Assembly: GCF_035594125.1 (NCBI RefSeq)
Contig: NC_087168.1
Span: 9,907,150 to 9,971,149 of the forward strand
DNA length: 64,000 nucleotides
Source of the DNA: Scylla paramamosain
Taxonomy: Eukaryota; Arthropoda; Malacostraca; Decapoda; Portunidae
Direction of reading: 5' to 3'
The notes under the pieces: model-generated
Seen by the model: the letters and a program-made list of their open reading frames with translations, nothing else
Database searches by the model: none
Told to the model about the DNA's origin: nothing
Translations under genes and position numbers: made by a program
In this document: positions 38,460-49,790 of the stretch, one piece after another
Position numbering within the stretch: position 1 is the stretch's first letter
Layout of the letters: each line of letters begins with the position of its first letter

Positions 38460-38830
38460 TACCTATATAATATATCCATATAGCATTGCAAGCTAATAGC
38501 CTTTTGTCAGCAAATAAATCTACAAGTATACTTAAGTGATGTATACCTATATAACATTGCAGGCTAACAACCTGTCTGGAAATAAATCCGTAACCTATAC
38601 ATAAACTGTATAATATATTCATATAGCATTGCAGGCTATATGTGTCAGCAATGAAAAGTATAATAGATATACACTTACATAAACTATATATACATTACGA
38701 GTATATGCATAAAGCATTGCAGGCTAATAGCCTCTGTCAGCAAATAAGTGTAATAAATATACATTTACAATGGCTACAATTATACTCGTATATTCATATA
38801 ATAATGCAGCTTTGTTTGCAAATAATGCTT
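38460..38830. repeat. Degenerate minisatellite, about 65-90-base unit
   Basis: Four to five diverged units centred on CATATAGCATTGCAGGCTAA followed by tagcctctgtcagcaaata. They start near 38476, 38543, 38615, 38703 and, more weakly, 38790. Confidence 0.8.
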
Positions 38831-38869
38831 GGGCATTCACTGTCCATATGTGCACTGTTTAAAAATTTA

Positions 38870-39965
38870 TTCTCTGCTCTGTTATGTCAGTTCCTCCCTT
38901 AGTAAAATCATACAATTTACATATGGCTGGCTTTCCTGCACCATCATCCTTAGTAATTCGTAATATTATAGTGGGGACTGCACTGAGAAACAATACCTTT
39001 TACTATTGGTGGGTACTACATGATAATTCAATGATTTCCTCATTATCTGTAGTCCAGTACACGTGATATGACCTCTTCCCTTCTCTTCTCTTTATCTCTG
39101 GTTGGTGGTATGCCCTTTCTCATGCAATCTACAGTACCTATGCCAACAATACCTTGTGTTTTGAAGGCTCTCAAACAACTTTAGGCTGATACACTGTCTA
39201 GACTACCACTGAGGTCTACTAATTCTTGTATCTGACTTACAAGAACATTCACTGTTGGAAGCGAGCCATGGATGTAGTGGGGTGCAGGCTCTCCTGAGTA
39301 TACTATTGTCCTGAAGGTGAATGGAATTCGTACTGCATCCACAAATTTATGCAAGAGGCCATATCGTATAGGTTTGCTCATATTGTACTGCATGAATCCT
39401 ATTTTATTTCTACAAGAATATAATGTTTCATCAATGGTCAAGAAGTGACCTGGCTTCAACACTGAACAGGTGTGTGGTGATTAAAATTTTTAAAAAGATC
39501 CCTGACTACAACAAACCATTAGCCATCTCTGATGTCTGTTATCAATGTTGTCAAAAGTTAGGTTTTCATGTAAAAATCCAAACCTATTCACAGACATTAC
39601 TGCACCAAATACAGGCTGACAAAGCTCTTCCCTAAAACATGTTTTATATTTTTGGGGACATAATAAACCATGTGCATACAGCAAACCCCAAAAAATTTTT
39701 CAGTGCAACCTGTTATCCTGACATGTGATGAGAGTTTATCATTATTTGAAGGCCTTTGAGAAATTTTCTGATTAGTTGGGTGCACAATACTGGAAATCAT
39801 ATTAGATGTTATGAACAAGTCCAATGCCATTTCTTCTGAATTTACTGACCTCACATCTCTAAAAGAACTAATCAGTGAATTAACTAGCCTGCTTCTATGA
39901 CTTGCTAATTTTCTATATTAGCCACTCTTCATAATAATTATGAACTGTGGCTCCTACAAAGAAAT
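38870..39965 (-). pseudogene. piggyBac-like transposase pseudogene (middle and C-terminal parts)
   Basis: Minus-strand relic read in several frames. In protein order: RSVNSEEMALDLFITSNMIS near 39850; FGAVMSVNRFGFLHENLTFD near 39600-39560, corresponding to the segment where piggyBac transposases read RF..I...L.FDD; PGHFLTIDETLYSCRNKIGF near 39455, the conserved lDE.l..fkGR region with a catalytic Asp; SKPIRYGLLHKFVDA; GIGTVDCMRKGIPP near 39150; and DFTKGGTDITEQ near 38900, corresponding to the family's N..MGGVD..DQ. The C-terminal tail is missing. Stops and frameshifts throughout. The N-terminal part seems to lie at 45535-45696. Confidence 0.82.
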
Positions 39966-40082
39966 AGCAGGACATTAGTAAGAAACATTGACTAGTTACT
40001 TAGATGAAAGTAAATATAATAATTATGTTTTACCAGGCGAGCTACAGGAATATAAAATCACAGTAGAGAAGCCACTTAACCT

Positions 40083-42081
40083 GCCCTTGTGCCCACGCTC
40101 TTGAATCTTCTGAGTTTTCCATCATCTGGCTATGACTACAGTTTGAAAGTCACTCTCAAACTAAATTTATCTGTGTTGTATACCTCTCACCTAACTCCTC
40201 TAAGAAATTCTTTGACTACTTAACTTCCAAAGTGGAGCACATTCTGACTTTCTTCCCTTTTGTAGAGATCTCCATTCTTGGAGACTTCAATGTTCATAAC
40301 CAGCTTTGGCTCCTCTCCCTTCACTGACCCATCCTGGTGAACTAGCCTTCAACTTTGCTATCTTCCATGACCTAGAGCAACTGGTGCAACACCCTACTCG
40401 TATTCCAGACCATCTTAGAGATATGCCCAACATTCTTGACCTTTTCCTGATCTCTAATCCTTCTGTTTATGGTGTCACCCTCTCTTCTCTGTTGGGCTCC
40501 TCTGATCACAATCTCATATCTGTATCTTGTCCTATTGCTCCAATCCCTCCTCAGGATCCCCCTCAGCAAAGGTGCCTCTGACATTTTGCCTCTGCTAATT
40601 GAGGGAACATGAGGAGGTATTTTGCTGATTTTCCTTGGAATGACTACTGCTTCCATGGCAGAGACCCGTCTTTGTGTGCTGAGCACATAACAGAGGTGAT
40701 AGGGTCTGGCATGGAGGTGTACATTCCTCACTCTTTTTCTTGACCCAAACCTTGATTTAACACAGCTTGTTCTCATGCTATACATGATAGAGAGGTGGCC
40801 CACAAAAGGTACTTTAACCTTCCATCACCAGAATCTCAAGCACTTTATTTTTCTATCCAGAACCATGCCAAGTCTGTTCTTCAACTAGCCAAAAACTCCT
40901 TCATTAATAGGAAGTGTCAAAATCTTCTTAAGATCTAACTCCCCTCATGCCTTCTGGCATCTAGTCAAAAATATCTCCAATAACTTCACTTCTTTCCCTC
41001 CTTTATTTCAAGCAGATGGCACCACTGCTATCACATCTATCTCTAAAGCTGAACTCTTTGCTCAAACCTTTGCTAAAAACTCTACCTTGGACAATTCAGG
41101 GCATGTTCCTCCCTCTCCTCCACCCTCTGACTACTTACTTCATGCTACCTATTAAAATTCTTTGCAATGATGTTTTCCATGCTCTTGCTGGCCTAAACCC
41201 TTGGAAGGCTTATGGACCTGATAGGGTCCTTCCTATTGTTCTCCAAAACTGTTCCTCCTTGCCTAGTCAAACTCTTTCAACTCTTTCTGTCAACATCTAC
41301 CTTTCCTTCTTGTTGGAAGTTTGCCTACATTCAGCCTGTTCCTAAAAAGGGTGACCATTCTAATCCCTCAAACTACTGTCCTTTTGCTTTAATTTCCTGC
41401 CTATCTAAAGTTTTTGAATCTATCCTCAAACTCTATCCTCTAAACTGGAAACTTCACATCTCATCTCTAGTTAAAACAGCTTCTATGAAGTTAGGCGTTC
41501 TGAGACGTCTCTGCCAGTTTTTCTCAACCCCCAGCTGCTAACTCAGTACAAGGGCCTTATCCGTCCATGTATGGAGTATGCTTCACATGTCTGGGGGGTT
41601 CCACTCATACTGCTATTCTAGACAGGGTGGAATCAAAAGCCTTTCCTCTCATCAACTCCTTTCCTCTAACCGACTGTCTTCAGCCTCTCTCATCGCCGCA
41701 ATGTTGCATCTCTAGCTATCTTCTACCATTATTTTCATGCTAACTGCTCTTCTAATCTTGCTAACTGCATGCCTCCCCTCCTCCTGCGGCCTCACTGCAC
41801 AAGACTTTCTTCTTTTCTCTTACCCCTATTCTGTTCACCTCTGTAATGCAAGAGTTAACCAATATTCTCAATCATTCATCCCTTTCTCTGGTAAACTCTG
41901 GAACTCCCTGCCTGCTTCTATTTCCACCTTCATATGATTTGAATTCCTTCAAGAGGGAGGTTTCAAGACACTTATCCTTCAATTTTTGACTACCGTTTTG
42001 GACTCTCTTCTGGGACTGGCATCTCAGTGGGCTCTTTTTTATTGGATTTTTGTTGCCCTTGGCCAGTGTCCCTACACACAC
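40083..42081 (+). mobile_element. LINE-A copy B, internally deleted
   Basis: Plus-strand copy: decayed endonuclease (GDFNVH near 40280, [30 protein letters not shown] near 40500), linker, RT fingers (VPKKGDHSNPSNY near 41340, CLSKVFESILK), then at about 41431 a direct jump to LNWKLHISSLVKTASMKLGV. The jump deletes the palm with the catalytic Asp and YADD box (about 0.9-1 kb compared with copy C). C-terminal block and 3' end follow (TGTTGCCCTTGGCCAGTGTC), with a short ACACAC tail instead of poly(A). Inserted within the piggyBac-like locus. Confidence 0.9.
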
Positions 42082-42084
42082 ACT

Positions 42085-42240
42085 GATGTAGATAAGTCCA
42101 TAACATGGGCCAGTAGTATGGAAGGTAGACCAATTGTGAACAATGAATGTTTAATAGATGTGAGGTCAGTAAATTCAGAAGAAATGGCATGGGATTTGTT
42201 GATAACATATGATACGATTTCCAGTACTGTGCTTACTATT
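42085..42240 (+). pseudogene. piggyBac-like transposase fragment, opposite strand
   Basis: The plus-strand frame reads ASSMEGRPIVNNECLIDVRS, then VNSEEMAWDLLITYDTISST. It is homologous to the minus-strand RSVNSEEMALDLFITSNMIS near 39850. The two stretches are therefore inverted duplicates of the same transposase region, separated by LINE-A copy B. Confidence 0.7.
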
Positions 42241-42244
42241 CAGA

Positions 42245-42286
<42 letters not shown>

Positions 42287-42909
42287 GAGGGACACTGGCC
42301 AAGGGCAACAAAAATCCAATAGAAAAATATGCCCACTGAAATGCCAGTCCCATAAAAAGGTCAAAGCAGTGGTCAAAAATTGATGAATAAGTGTCTTGAA
42401 ACCTCCCTCTTGAAGGAATTCAAATCATAGGAAGATGGAAATACAGAAACAGGCAGGGAGTTCCAGAGTTTACCAGAGAAAGGGATGAATGATTGAGAAT
42501 ACTGGTTAACTCTTGCGTTAGTGAGGTGGACAGAATAGGAGTGAGAGAAAGAAGAAAGTCTTGTGCAGCGAGGCCGAGGGAGGAGGGGAGGCATGCAGTT
42601 AGCATGAAAATAGCGGTAGAAGACAGCTAGATATGCAACGTTGCAGCGGTGAGAGAGAGGCTGAAGACAGTCAGTTAGAGAAGAGGAGTTGATGAGATGA
42701 AAAGCTTTTGATTCCACCCTGTCTAGAAGAGCAGTATGAGTGGAACCCCCCCAGACATGTGAAGCATACTCCATACATGGACAGATAAGGCCCTTGTACA
42801 GAGTTAGCAGCTGGGGGGGGGTGAGAAAAACTGGCGGAGACGTCTCAGAACGCCTAACTTCATAGAAGCTGTTTTAGCTATAGATGAGATGTGAAGTTTC
42901 CAGTTCAGA

Positions 42910-43329
42910 TTATAAGTAAAGGACACACCAAGGATGTTCGATGTAGAAGAGAGGGGACAGTTGAGTATCATTGAAGAAGAGGGGGTAGTTGTCTGGAAGG
43001 TTGTGTCGAGTTGATAGATGGAGGAATAGAGTTTTTGAGGCATTAAACAATACCAAGTTTGCTCTGCCCCAATCAGAAATTTTAGAAAGATCAGAAGTCA
43101 AGCGTTCTGTGGCTTCCCTGCATGAAATGTTTACCTCCTGAAGGGTTGGACGTCTATGAAAAGACGTGGAAAAGTGCAGGATGGTATCATCAGCGTAGGA
43201 GTGGATAGGACAAGAAGTTTGGTTTAGAAGATCATTAATGAATAATAAGAAGAGAGTGGGTGACAGGACAGAACCCTGAGGAACACCACTGTTAATAGAT
43301 TTAGGAGAAGAACAGTGACCATCTACCAC
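42910..43329 (-). pseudogene. LINE-A copy D RT palm and thumb
   Basis: 139 residues: INSGVPQGSVLSPTLFLLFI, HSYADDTILHFSTSF with an intact YADD box, and GRANLVLFNASKT. The same tail frameshift as in copy C (QLSPLFYIEHPW) suggests that copies C and D share an ancestor that already carried it. Confidence 0.9.
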
Positions 43330-43345
43330 AGCAGCAATAGAACGG

Positions 43346-43957
43346 TCAGAAAGGAAACAAGATGAAGTTACAGAGAGAAGGATAGAAACCGTAGGAGGGT
43401 AGTTTGGAAATCAAAGCTTTGTGCCAGACTCTATCAAAAGCTTTTGATATGTCCAAGGCAACAGCAGAAGTTTCACCAAAATCTCTAAAAGAGGATGACC
43501 AAGACTTAGTAAGGAAAGCCAGATCACCAGTAGAGCAGCCTTGACGGAACCCATACTGGCGATCAGATAGAAGATTGTGAAGTGATAGATGTTTAAGAAT
43601 CTTCCTGTTGAGGATAGATTCAAAAACTTTAGATAGGCAGGAAATTAAAGCAATAGGACGGTAGTTTGAGGGATTAGAACGGTCACCCTTTTTAGGAACA
43701 GGTTGAATGTAGGCAAACTTCCAGCAAGAAGGAAAGGTAGATGTTGACAGACAGAGCTGAAAGAGTTTGACTAGGTAAGGTGCAAGCATGGAGGCACAGT
43801 TTCGGGGAACAATAAGAGGGACCCCATCAGGTCCATAAGCCTTCCGAGGGTTTAGGCCAGCGAGGGCATGGAAAACATCATTGCAAAGAATTTTAATACG
43901 AGGCATGAAATAGTCAGAGAGTGGAGGAGAGGGAGGAAAAAGCCCAGAATCGTCCAA
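43346..43957 (-). pseudogene. LINE-A copy D RT fingers and first palm motif
   Basis: 203 residues from the linker end ([20 protein letters not shown]) through VPKKGDRSNPSNYRPIALIS, the QYGFRQGCST finger motif and AVALDISKAFDRVWHKALIS to SLCNFI. Unlike copy C it has no stop after DRV. It ends in a frameshift (LCNFILFPF) just before the segment at 42910-43329. Confidence 0.92.
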
Positions 43958-44444
43958 GGTAGAGTTTTTAGCAAAGGTTTGAGCAAAGACTTCAGCTTTA
44001 GAAATAGATGTGATAGCAGTGGTGCCATCTGGTTAAAATAGAGGAGGGAAAGAAGAAGAAGCAAAGTTATTGAAGATATTTTTGGCTAGATGCCAGAAAT
44101 CACAAGGGGAGTTAAATCTTGAAAGGTTTTGACATTTTCTGTTAATGAAGGAGTTTTTGGCTAGTTGGAGAACAGACTTGGCATGGTTCTGAGCATGAGA
44201 TTCTGGTGATGGAAGGCTTAAGTACCTTTTGTGGGCCACCTCTCTATCATGTATAGCATGAAAACAAGCTGTGTTAAACCAAGGTTTGGAAGGTTTAGGT
44301 CGAGAAAAAGAGTGAGGAATGTATGCCTCCATGCCAGACACAATCACCTCTGTTATACGCTCAGCACACAAAGATGGGTCTCTGACACGTAAGCAGTAGT
44401 CATTCCAAGGAAAATCAGCAAAATACCTCCTTAGGTCCCCCCAA

Positions 44445-44963
44445 TTAGCATAGGCACCTTCGCTTAGGGGGATCCTGAGGAGGGATTGGAGCGATAAGAC
44501 AAGATACAGATATGAGATTGTGATCGGAGGAGCCCAACGGAGAAGCAGAAGGATTAGAGGTCAGGAAAAGGTCAGGAATGTTGGGCGTATCTCCAAGACG
44601 GCCAGGAATACGAGTAGGGTGTTGCACCAATTGCTCTAGGTCATGGAGGATAGCAAAGTTGAAGGTTAGTTCACCAGGATGGTCAGTGAAGGGAGAGGAA
44701 AGCCAAAGCTGGTGGTGAACATTGAAGTCTCCAAAAATGGAGATCTCTGCAAAAGGGAAGAGGGTCAGAATGTGCTCCACTTTGGAAGTTAAGTAGTCAA
44801 AGAATTTCTTATAGTCAGAGGAATTAGGTGAGAGGTATACAGCACAGATAAATTTAGTTTGAGAGTAACTCTGCAGTCGTAGCCAGATGGTAGAAAACTC
44901 AGAAGATTCAAGAGTGTGGGCACGAGAACAGGTTAAGTGGCTTTGCGCACATAAACGCAGCAT
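44445..44963 (-). pseudogene. LINE-A copy D endonuclease core
   Basis: 172 residues: [33 protein letters not shown], then SNPSA joined directly to [13 protein letters not shown]; about 8 residues present in copy C are deleted between them. The Asp-Asn and Ser-Asp-His catalytic motifs are intact. Confidence 0.9.
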
Positions 44964-45265
44964 CCAGCTTTGGATCGAAAATGAGAATAGAAAAAGTAGG
45001 AGGGAATGGAAAATTGGCTACTGTCAAGTTGCCTCAGACACCTGAGTTTCAGTGAGGAAAAGAAGATGAGGTTTAGAAGAGGAGAGGTGATGTTCTACAG
45101 ATTGAAAATTAGATCTTAGACTGCGAATGTTGCAGAAGTTAATGAAGAAAAGTTGAGGGGGCTGTCAAGAAACTTAGGGTCGTCGACAGAGAGGCAGTCC
45201 GACCTGGGGACATTTATGGTCCCCTCCCCAGATGGGGACTCCGAGGCTGGTGTAGGAGTCACCAT

Positions 45266-45534
45266 GATAATTTTGAAATTTTTGAGTGGAGGGTGTGTGT
45301 GTTATTAGGTGCTTGTAGTTTTGTGTGGAGGAAGAGAGTTTAGAGGGCAGGAAGAGAAGAGTGTGGAGGAAGAGAGTTTAGAGTCTTTAGAGGGCAGGCT
45401 GTGACTGCCCCCTTGTGTTGTGAGACACAAAGGGAAACTTTCAGTGAGGTCACAGCACCCCCTGAACAGTGCTTTAGACCTCACTGGGAGTAATTATCGT
45501 TTCAGCAGGTGTCTACTGCTACCATCTTGCTATA
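45266..45534 (-). other. Possible 5' untranslated region of LINE-A copy D
   Basis: Lies upstream of the first possible ATG (45265) of copy D. Contains a doubled segment GTGTGGAGGAAGAGAGTTTA at about 45331 and 45360. The other copies are truncated before this region, so its extent and any internal promoter cannot be compared here. The junction with piggyBac-like sequence is at about 45530. Confidence 0.45.
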
Positions 45535-45696
45535 AAACTGTAGGAGCCACTCTTCATAATCTATAGATTGTCATCATCCACTTCCTTGTCACTTTCCAAT
45601 TCCATGGCAATCAATACCAGTTTCACCACCTATCACATCTGCCAAATCTTCATCAGGGTCGTCTATAAAGTCAGGGGCTGTGTGTGTAGAGTCCAT
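45535..45696 (-). pseudogene. Probable N-terminal part of the piggyBac-like transposase
   Basis: ATG at 45696 opens MDSTHTAPDFIDDPDEDLAD and continues to a stop after about 35 codons; a neighbouring frame continues ELESDKEVDDDNL. A short, strongly acidic N terminus is typical of piggyBac transposases. Its far end meets LINE-A copy D, and 'gagccactcttcataat' here is shared with 39920-39955 next to the main pseudogene. Continuity across the two LINE insertions is inferred. Confidence 0.5.
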
Positions 45697-45749
45697 TGTA
45701 AGCACTAAGCAATTATAAACCCGGTAAGTGCACCCAGTCACGTAAGCTG

Positions 45750-45895
45750 ATAAGCTCTTGTGTACACACTGCAGTGCATATTTATGAAGAGTTGCAAGGT
45801 TTTTATTTCACGGAGGGTAGCTACTTAGCCCCCTCAGCCCTCCCTCACCCGCTGCAATGACGTCATGAATGGCTAACTTCTGATTGGCTGTTGCC
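45750..45895 (-). promoter_or_regulatory. Promoter-like cluster upstream of the acidic ORF
   Basis: On the minus strand, in order: AGCCAATCAG (CCAAT box, about 45893-45884), a perfect CRE palindrome TGACGTCA (45858-45865), a GC/G-rich segment, and a TATA-like CATAAATATGC (about 45789-45778), all within 200 bases of the ATG at 45696. The order and spacing suit an RNA polymerase II promoter. It may belong to the transposon or to captured host DNA; no transcript evidence. Confidence 0.4.
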
Positions 45896-45899
45896 TGCC

Positions 45900-46015
<116 letters not shown>

Positions 46016-46258
46016 CTTTATCTTCTGGTTTCATGGGTAGCATATACACAAAGCTTTGGTGATGAACTTGTCAATCATGACCTTGAACTCAAATGTCCAT
46101 TAAAACAGTTGATGTGGGTGGGGGTGGTTGTTTACATTGTGGAGTGGAGGGTGGAAATCCATTGTCATGGCAACTCCTACCTGAAATTGGTTTCAGTGTA
46201 ACCACTCACTCACCCAACCTCTTAGATCATAGTAACAGACAATAGTAGAATCACCATG

Positions 46259-46261
<3 letters not shown>

Positions 46262-46303
<42 letters not shown>
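46262..46303. repeat. (GA)n microsatellite
   Basis: About 42 bases of GA repeat, complementary to the (TC)n 250 bases to the left. Confidence 0.95.
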
Positions 46304-46305
<2 letters not shown>

Positions 46306-47029
46306 CTTACCACCTTTCAAAATTATGCCTCCCATCTCTGAAGTGCTCCACATAACTGCTTTGCATATCGATTGAAATTGGTGTGATTTTTGGTAGTTTT
46401 TAATTTCACATATCACATCAACGCAAGAGTGAACCAAGCTACTGGACTTAGCATTCACATTGTCTTTATAGTCTTATTGTGAGATGATGCAGGAGAGAAA
46501 GTAGAACACACAAACACTAATCACACTACATGATTGTCCAACATACACCCTATTATCCCTCACTTATGAGTCATATGTTCTTATATTTTTACGTGAAATA
46601 CTGCAGGAAAGAGAATAATAAGTACATTAAAAATATATACCAAAACACAAACACAAAAATAAGTACATGGAAATTTATCGCACTGTTGGCTAGGAGGTGG
46701 CCATCGGCAGTGAACTCATTGATCACTGATTTTCATGTTGTCATATTGCTTTACAAGTGATCAAAAGAAAAGTATAAAATATCATAGATTAGACCAATGT
46801 TTTTTGCAGATTTTTTTTACATGGTCATTCCTTATCAAATTTTGATTGAAAGTAAGAATAATTTCTTAAAACTCTTGTTTAGAATTTTATTTGGGAAAAA
46901 ATCAGCTAGGGTGGGTCGTTTTTTACCCATACGCAGAGAATAGGGTTAAAACCATATATTGTCATAGCATGTACTATGTCTCATTCAATTAATTTCAAAC
47001 TCAAACAATATGTTGTGGAAACCTGTTAT
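46304..47029. other. Unassigned AT-rich stretch with a possible piggyBac-type end
   Basis: No gene recognised. GGGTTAA at 46943-46949 read on the minus strand is TTAACCCTATTCTCTGCG, which could be a piggyBac-type terminus for the locus at 38.9-45.9 kb. No matching left end was found, so this is weak. Confidence 0.3.
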
Positions 47030-49060
47030 TTTTTTTACATCCCTTCTGTACACTCCCTTCTTCACCTTCAGGTCATGTCCTCTTATACTTCTGTAATCTC
47101 ACACCACCAGGCCCCCGCAGTCTAATTCCTCAATTCCTGACATGATCTTATACACAGTAATCTGATCTCCTTTCTCTCTTCCAAAGTGAGATTTAATTTC
47201 TTAAATTTCTCCTCATATGACATATTATATAAGGTTGGAGGCATTTTTGTTGCAGTTCTGTATTCTTTTCAACTTCCCCTTGCCCCTCTTAGTGCTTGAA
47301 GACCATAACACTGTAGCATATTCCAGTTGTGGTCACAATCAGTTTTTTCATCATTTCCTCATCCAGGTAATTAAAAAGCAGTTTTATATTTCTCAGCAAA
47401 TTGTAGGTCTCACTTGTTATCCTGCTGATACATTTCTTAGGTGACATTTATCAGTAATGGTGACTCCAATGTCATTCTCCTCACTTTGCACTCCAATGAA
47501 CTCTTTTCCCATTGTTTAATAACACTACTCAGGTATTTTACTACTTTGTCCAAACTTAAGTATTCCACATTTTTTTTGTTAAATTCTGTTTCCCAAATTA
47601 CATTCAGATCTTCTTAAAGAGCAGCACAATCATCCTTCCTCTCCACCTTTCTCATCAGCTTTGCATCATGAGCAGACTCATGTAACAAGTCATTCCTTTC
47701 ATCATGTCATTCACAAAGATTGCAAACATTACTGGTGCCAAACCAGATTCCTGCAGGACTCCACAAATTATCTTTCTCCAAGAGAATTTTCTGTCTCTAA
47801 TCACTGATCTCATTTTTCTGTTAATAGAAAATCCATTTCAATAATGTTTCTTTTAAACCTCTGATATTTTCCAGTTTCCACAAGTCTTTCATGGGGCACC
47901 TTATTAAACGACACCTTCAAATCCAAATACATAATCAGTCCATCCCTCTCTCTCCTGGACAACATCTGTAAACCTAGAATAGTAATGTTTGTTTGTACAT
48001 GATCATGATCTCCCCTCTCTGAAACCAAACTGTCTCTCAGTACTTTTTTTTTCTAAATATTTAGTCCATCTACTTTCACATTTCTCACTAGCACACTTGT
48101 TAATGACACTGGTCTATAGTTGGAAGGCTGTTCCTTTTTGCCATTCTTTATAAATGGGCACATTGTCAGTCATTTTGTGTTTTAGCAAACACAAAATGAC
48201 ATGCACTTTGCTACCTAATTGGGTGCTACATTCCCTAAACACTCAATTGGACACTTCATCTGGCCCATGGTCTCTCCTTGCATCCAGGTTTTCTATTATC
48301 ATCTCACTGTCACCTCAGTCTCACTCACTGAATCCATCTGCATTCTCACTTGCCACCTCTGGTCTGATGAACAGTTTCCCTGGTGAAGAGACTTTGGAAG
48401 CATTCATTTATCACTTCAGCCATTTCTGCTTCTCCTTCCACAACCAAATCATCATCAACATTATTTAACTTACTCATTCCTTTTTTGGTTTTCATTTCCA
48501 TCTATATATCTACAGAAAGAGTCTTGGATCATCTTTGCAGTTAGTTATCTACGATGTCTTTTTTGTGGTTATATATTTCTTCTTTCCATACCCTTGAGTA
48601 TTCATTTCTCACTCTCTTGTATACCTCTCAGTTCTCTTGTGTTTTTTTTTTCTCCATTTATTCCTGGCCATATCTCTCTTTCTTGCCTCCTCACTTCTAT
48701 TAAACCATTTCTGTTTTCTGACATCTTTCATTCTTCTTTGGCACAAATCATCTCACACCTTTGTATATGGTTATCAACTCTCTCCACTTTTCTTCCACTC
48801 CCACAACTCTATGAAACTTACACCAGTCCATACATTCAAAGTAGTTTCTTCAACTTTCAAGATTTATCCTTCTGTAGTTGCACCTTCCGACTCTATGATC
48901 ATCTTTTTTCACTCCTCTCACTTTCAATGTGCACTCTACCACTATATGGTCACTTTTACTTATTGGGCTCTTGTAGTTCACTTTAACCATCACTTCTGAT
49001 TCCTTTGTAAATATTAAGTCCAACTGTGAGGGCTCATCTTGTAGAATGAAATTTGCTCTT
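47030..49060 (-). mobile_element. LINE-B-type relic, 3' two thirds
   Basis: Minus-strand copy. RT palm segment 48028-47810: LIMYLDLKVSFNKVPHERLV retains YLDLK..FNKVPH, then a QRFKRNIIEMDFLL-like stretch. Further 5' at 48986-48890 is the endonuclease end: DEPSQLDLIFTKESEVMVKV, then SKSDHIVVECTLKV with the catalytic Ser-Asp-His. Downstream (47030-47700) are decayed thumb and 3' regions with a T-run near 47035. Many stops; no open frame links the domains. Confidence 0.75.
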
Positions 49061-49065
49061 GTACA

Positions 49066-49410
<345 letters not shown>

Positions 49411-49790
49411 GGGAAGGATTTTTATTGCCTGCATCTTGACTGCCAGAACAAATAGCTCACCAGACTGACTAGCCTCTCTCCTATGACTACAGGTCCCTTT
49501 TCCCCTGGATAATTTGGACTTTTGACTGATTTGAGCCAGGTCTTCCCAGCTATATAAAATTATGCCTCCACTAAAGTTTTTTTCACTCAATACTTATTTA
49601 AGTTTGAGAATTATTACTACACACCCAATTTCCACAACAGGTCATTTCTACTAGCCAATTTCCACAACAGGTCATTTCTACTAAGTCACTGAAATTTTTT
49701 ACAGCACTGTCATATTCCTCAGTGATTAATTCAAAACCTCTGTTTTCAGACTGCAGGTCTGGGATAATCAAATTGACCAATATGGATTAC
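49411..49790 (-). mobile_element. LINE-B-type relic, endonuclease N-side, with a 29-31-base tandem duplication
   Basis: The minus-strand frame 49780-49598 reads VNLIIPDLQSENRGFELITE, then SDLVEMTCCGNWLVEMTCCGNW, where a DFN..D-type motif and a SKFFDLVE-like run are expected in related elements. The doubled VEMTCCGNW comes from a tandem repeat of CCAATTTCCACAACAGGTCA at 49625-49682. Interrupted from the rest of the element by the (AG)n duplication. Confidence 0.55.

Larger units (their letters stand above)
42247..45265 (-). mobile_element. LINE-A copy D, the longest copy at the 5' side
   Basis: Minus-strand copy with a poly(A) tail (T-run 42247-42284) right after the 3' end TGGCCAGTGTCCCTCC. 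It extends further 5' than copy C: a possible start ATG at 45265 (MVTPTPASESPSGEG) and the endonuclease N terminus with INFCNIRSL, then LTETQVSEAT, carrying the catalytic Asn and Glu positions (about 45160-45040). Then follow [13 protein letters not shown], a short deletion before [10 protein letters not shown], linker, RT (GPDGVPLIV, ALDISKAFDRVW, SGVPQGSVL, HSYADDTILH) and C-terminal block. Stops after SEAT and several frameshifts. All catalytic motifs of both domains survive in this copy, though not in one frame. Confidence 0.93.

Noticed and set aside
38279..38830. CRISPR-like repeats with spacers
   Set aside because: Eukaryotic context, diverged units without constant repeat/spacer alternation, no cas-like genes; these are minisatellites.
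40372..40803. Minus-strand 143-codon ORF opposite LINE-A copy B (also similar ORFs at 11887-12264, 31267-31557, 54464-54760)
   Set aside because: They are shadows of the LINE-A endonuclease-linker region on the other strand; their repeated appearance only mirrors LINE-A copies.
46943..46949. GGGTTAA as the right end of the piggyBac-like locus
   Set aside because: Minus-strand text starts TTAACCC, but no matching left end was found and the inner bases differ from the 33.3/35.1-kb ends.
48594..48999. Hydrophobic plus-strand ORFs (120-130 codons) suggesting membrane proteins
   Set aside because: They are the complement of the LINE-B-type endonuclease/linker region; Phe/Ser/Leu richness comes from pyrimidine-rich antisense sequence.
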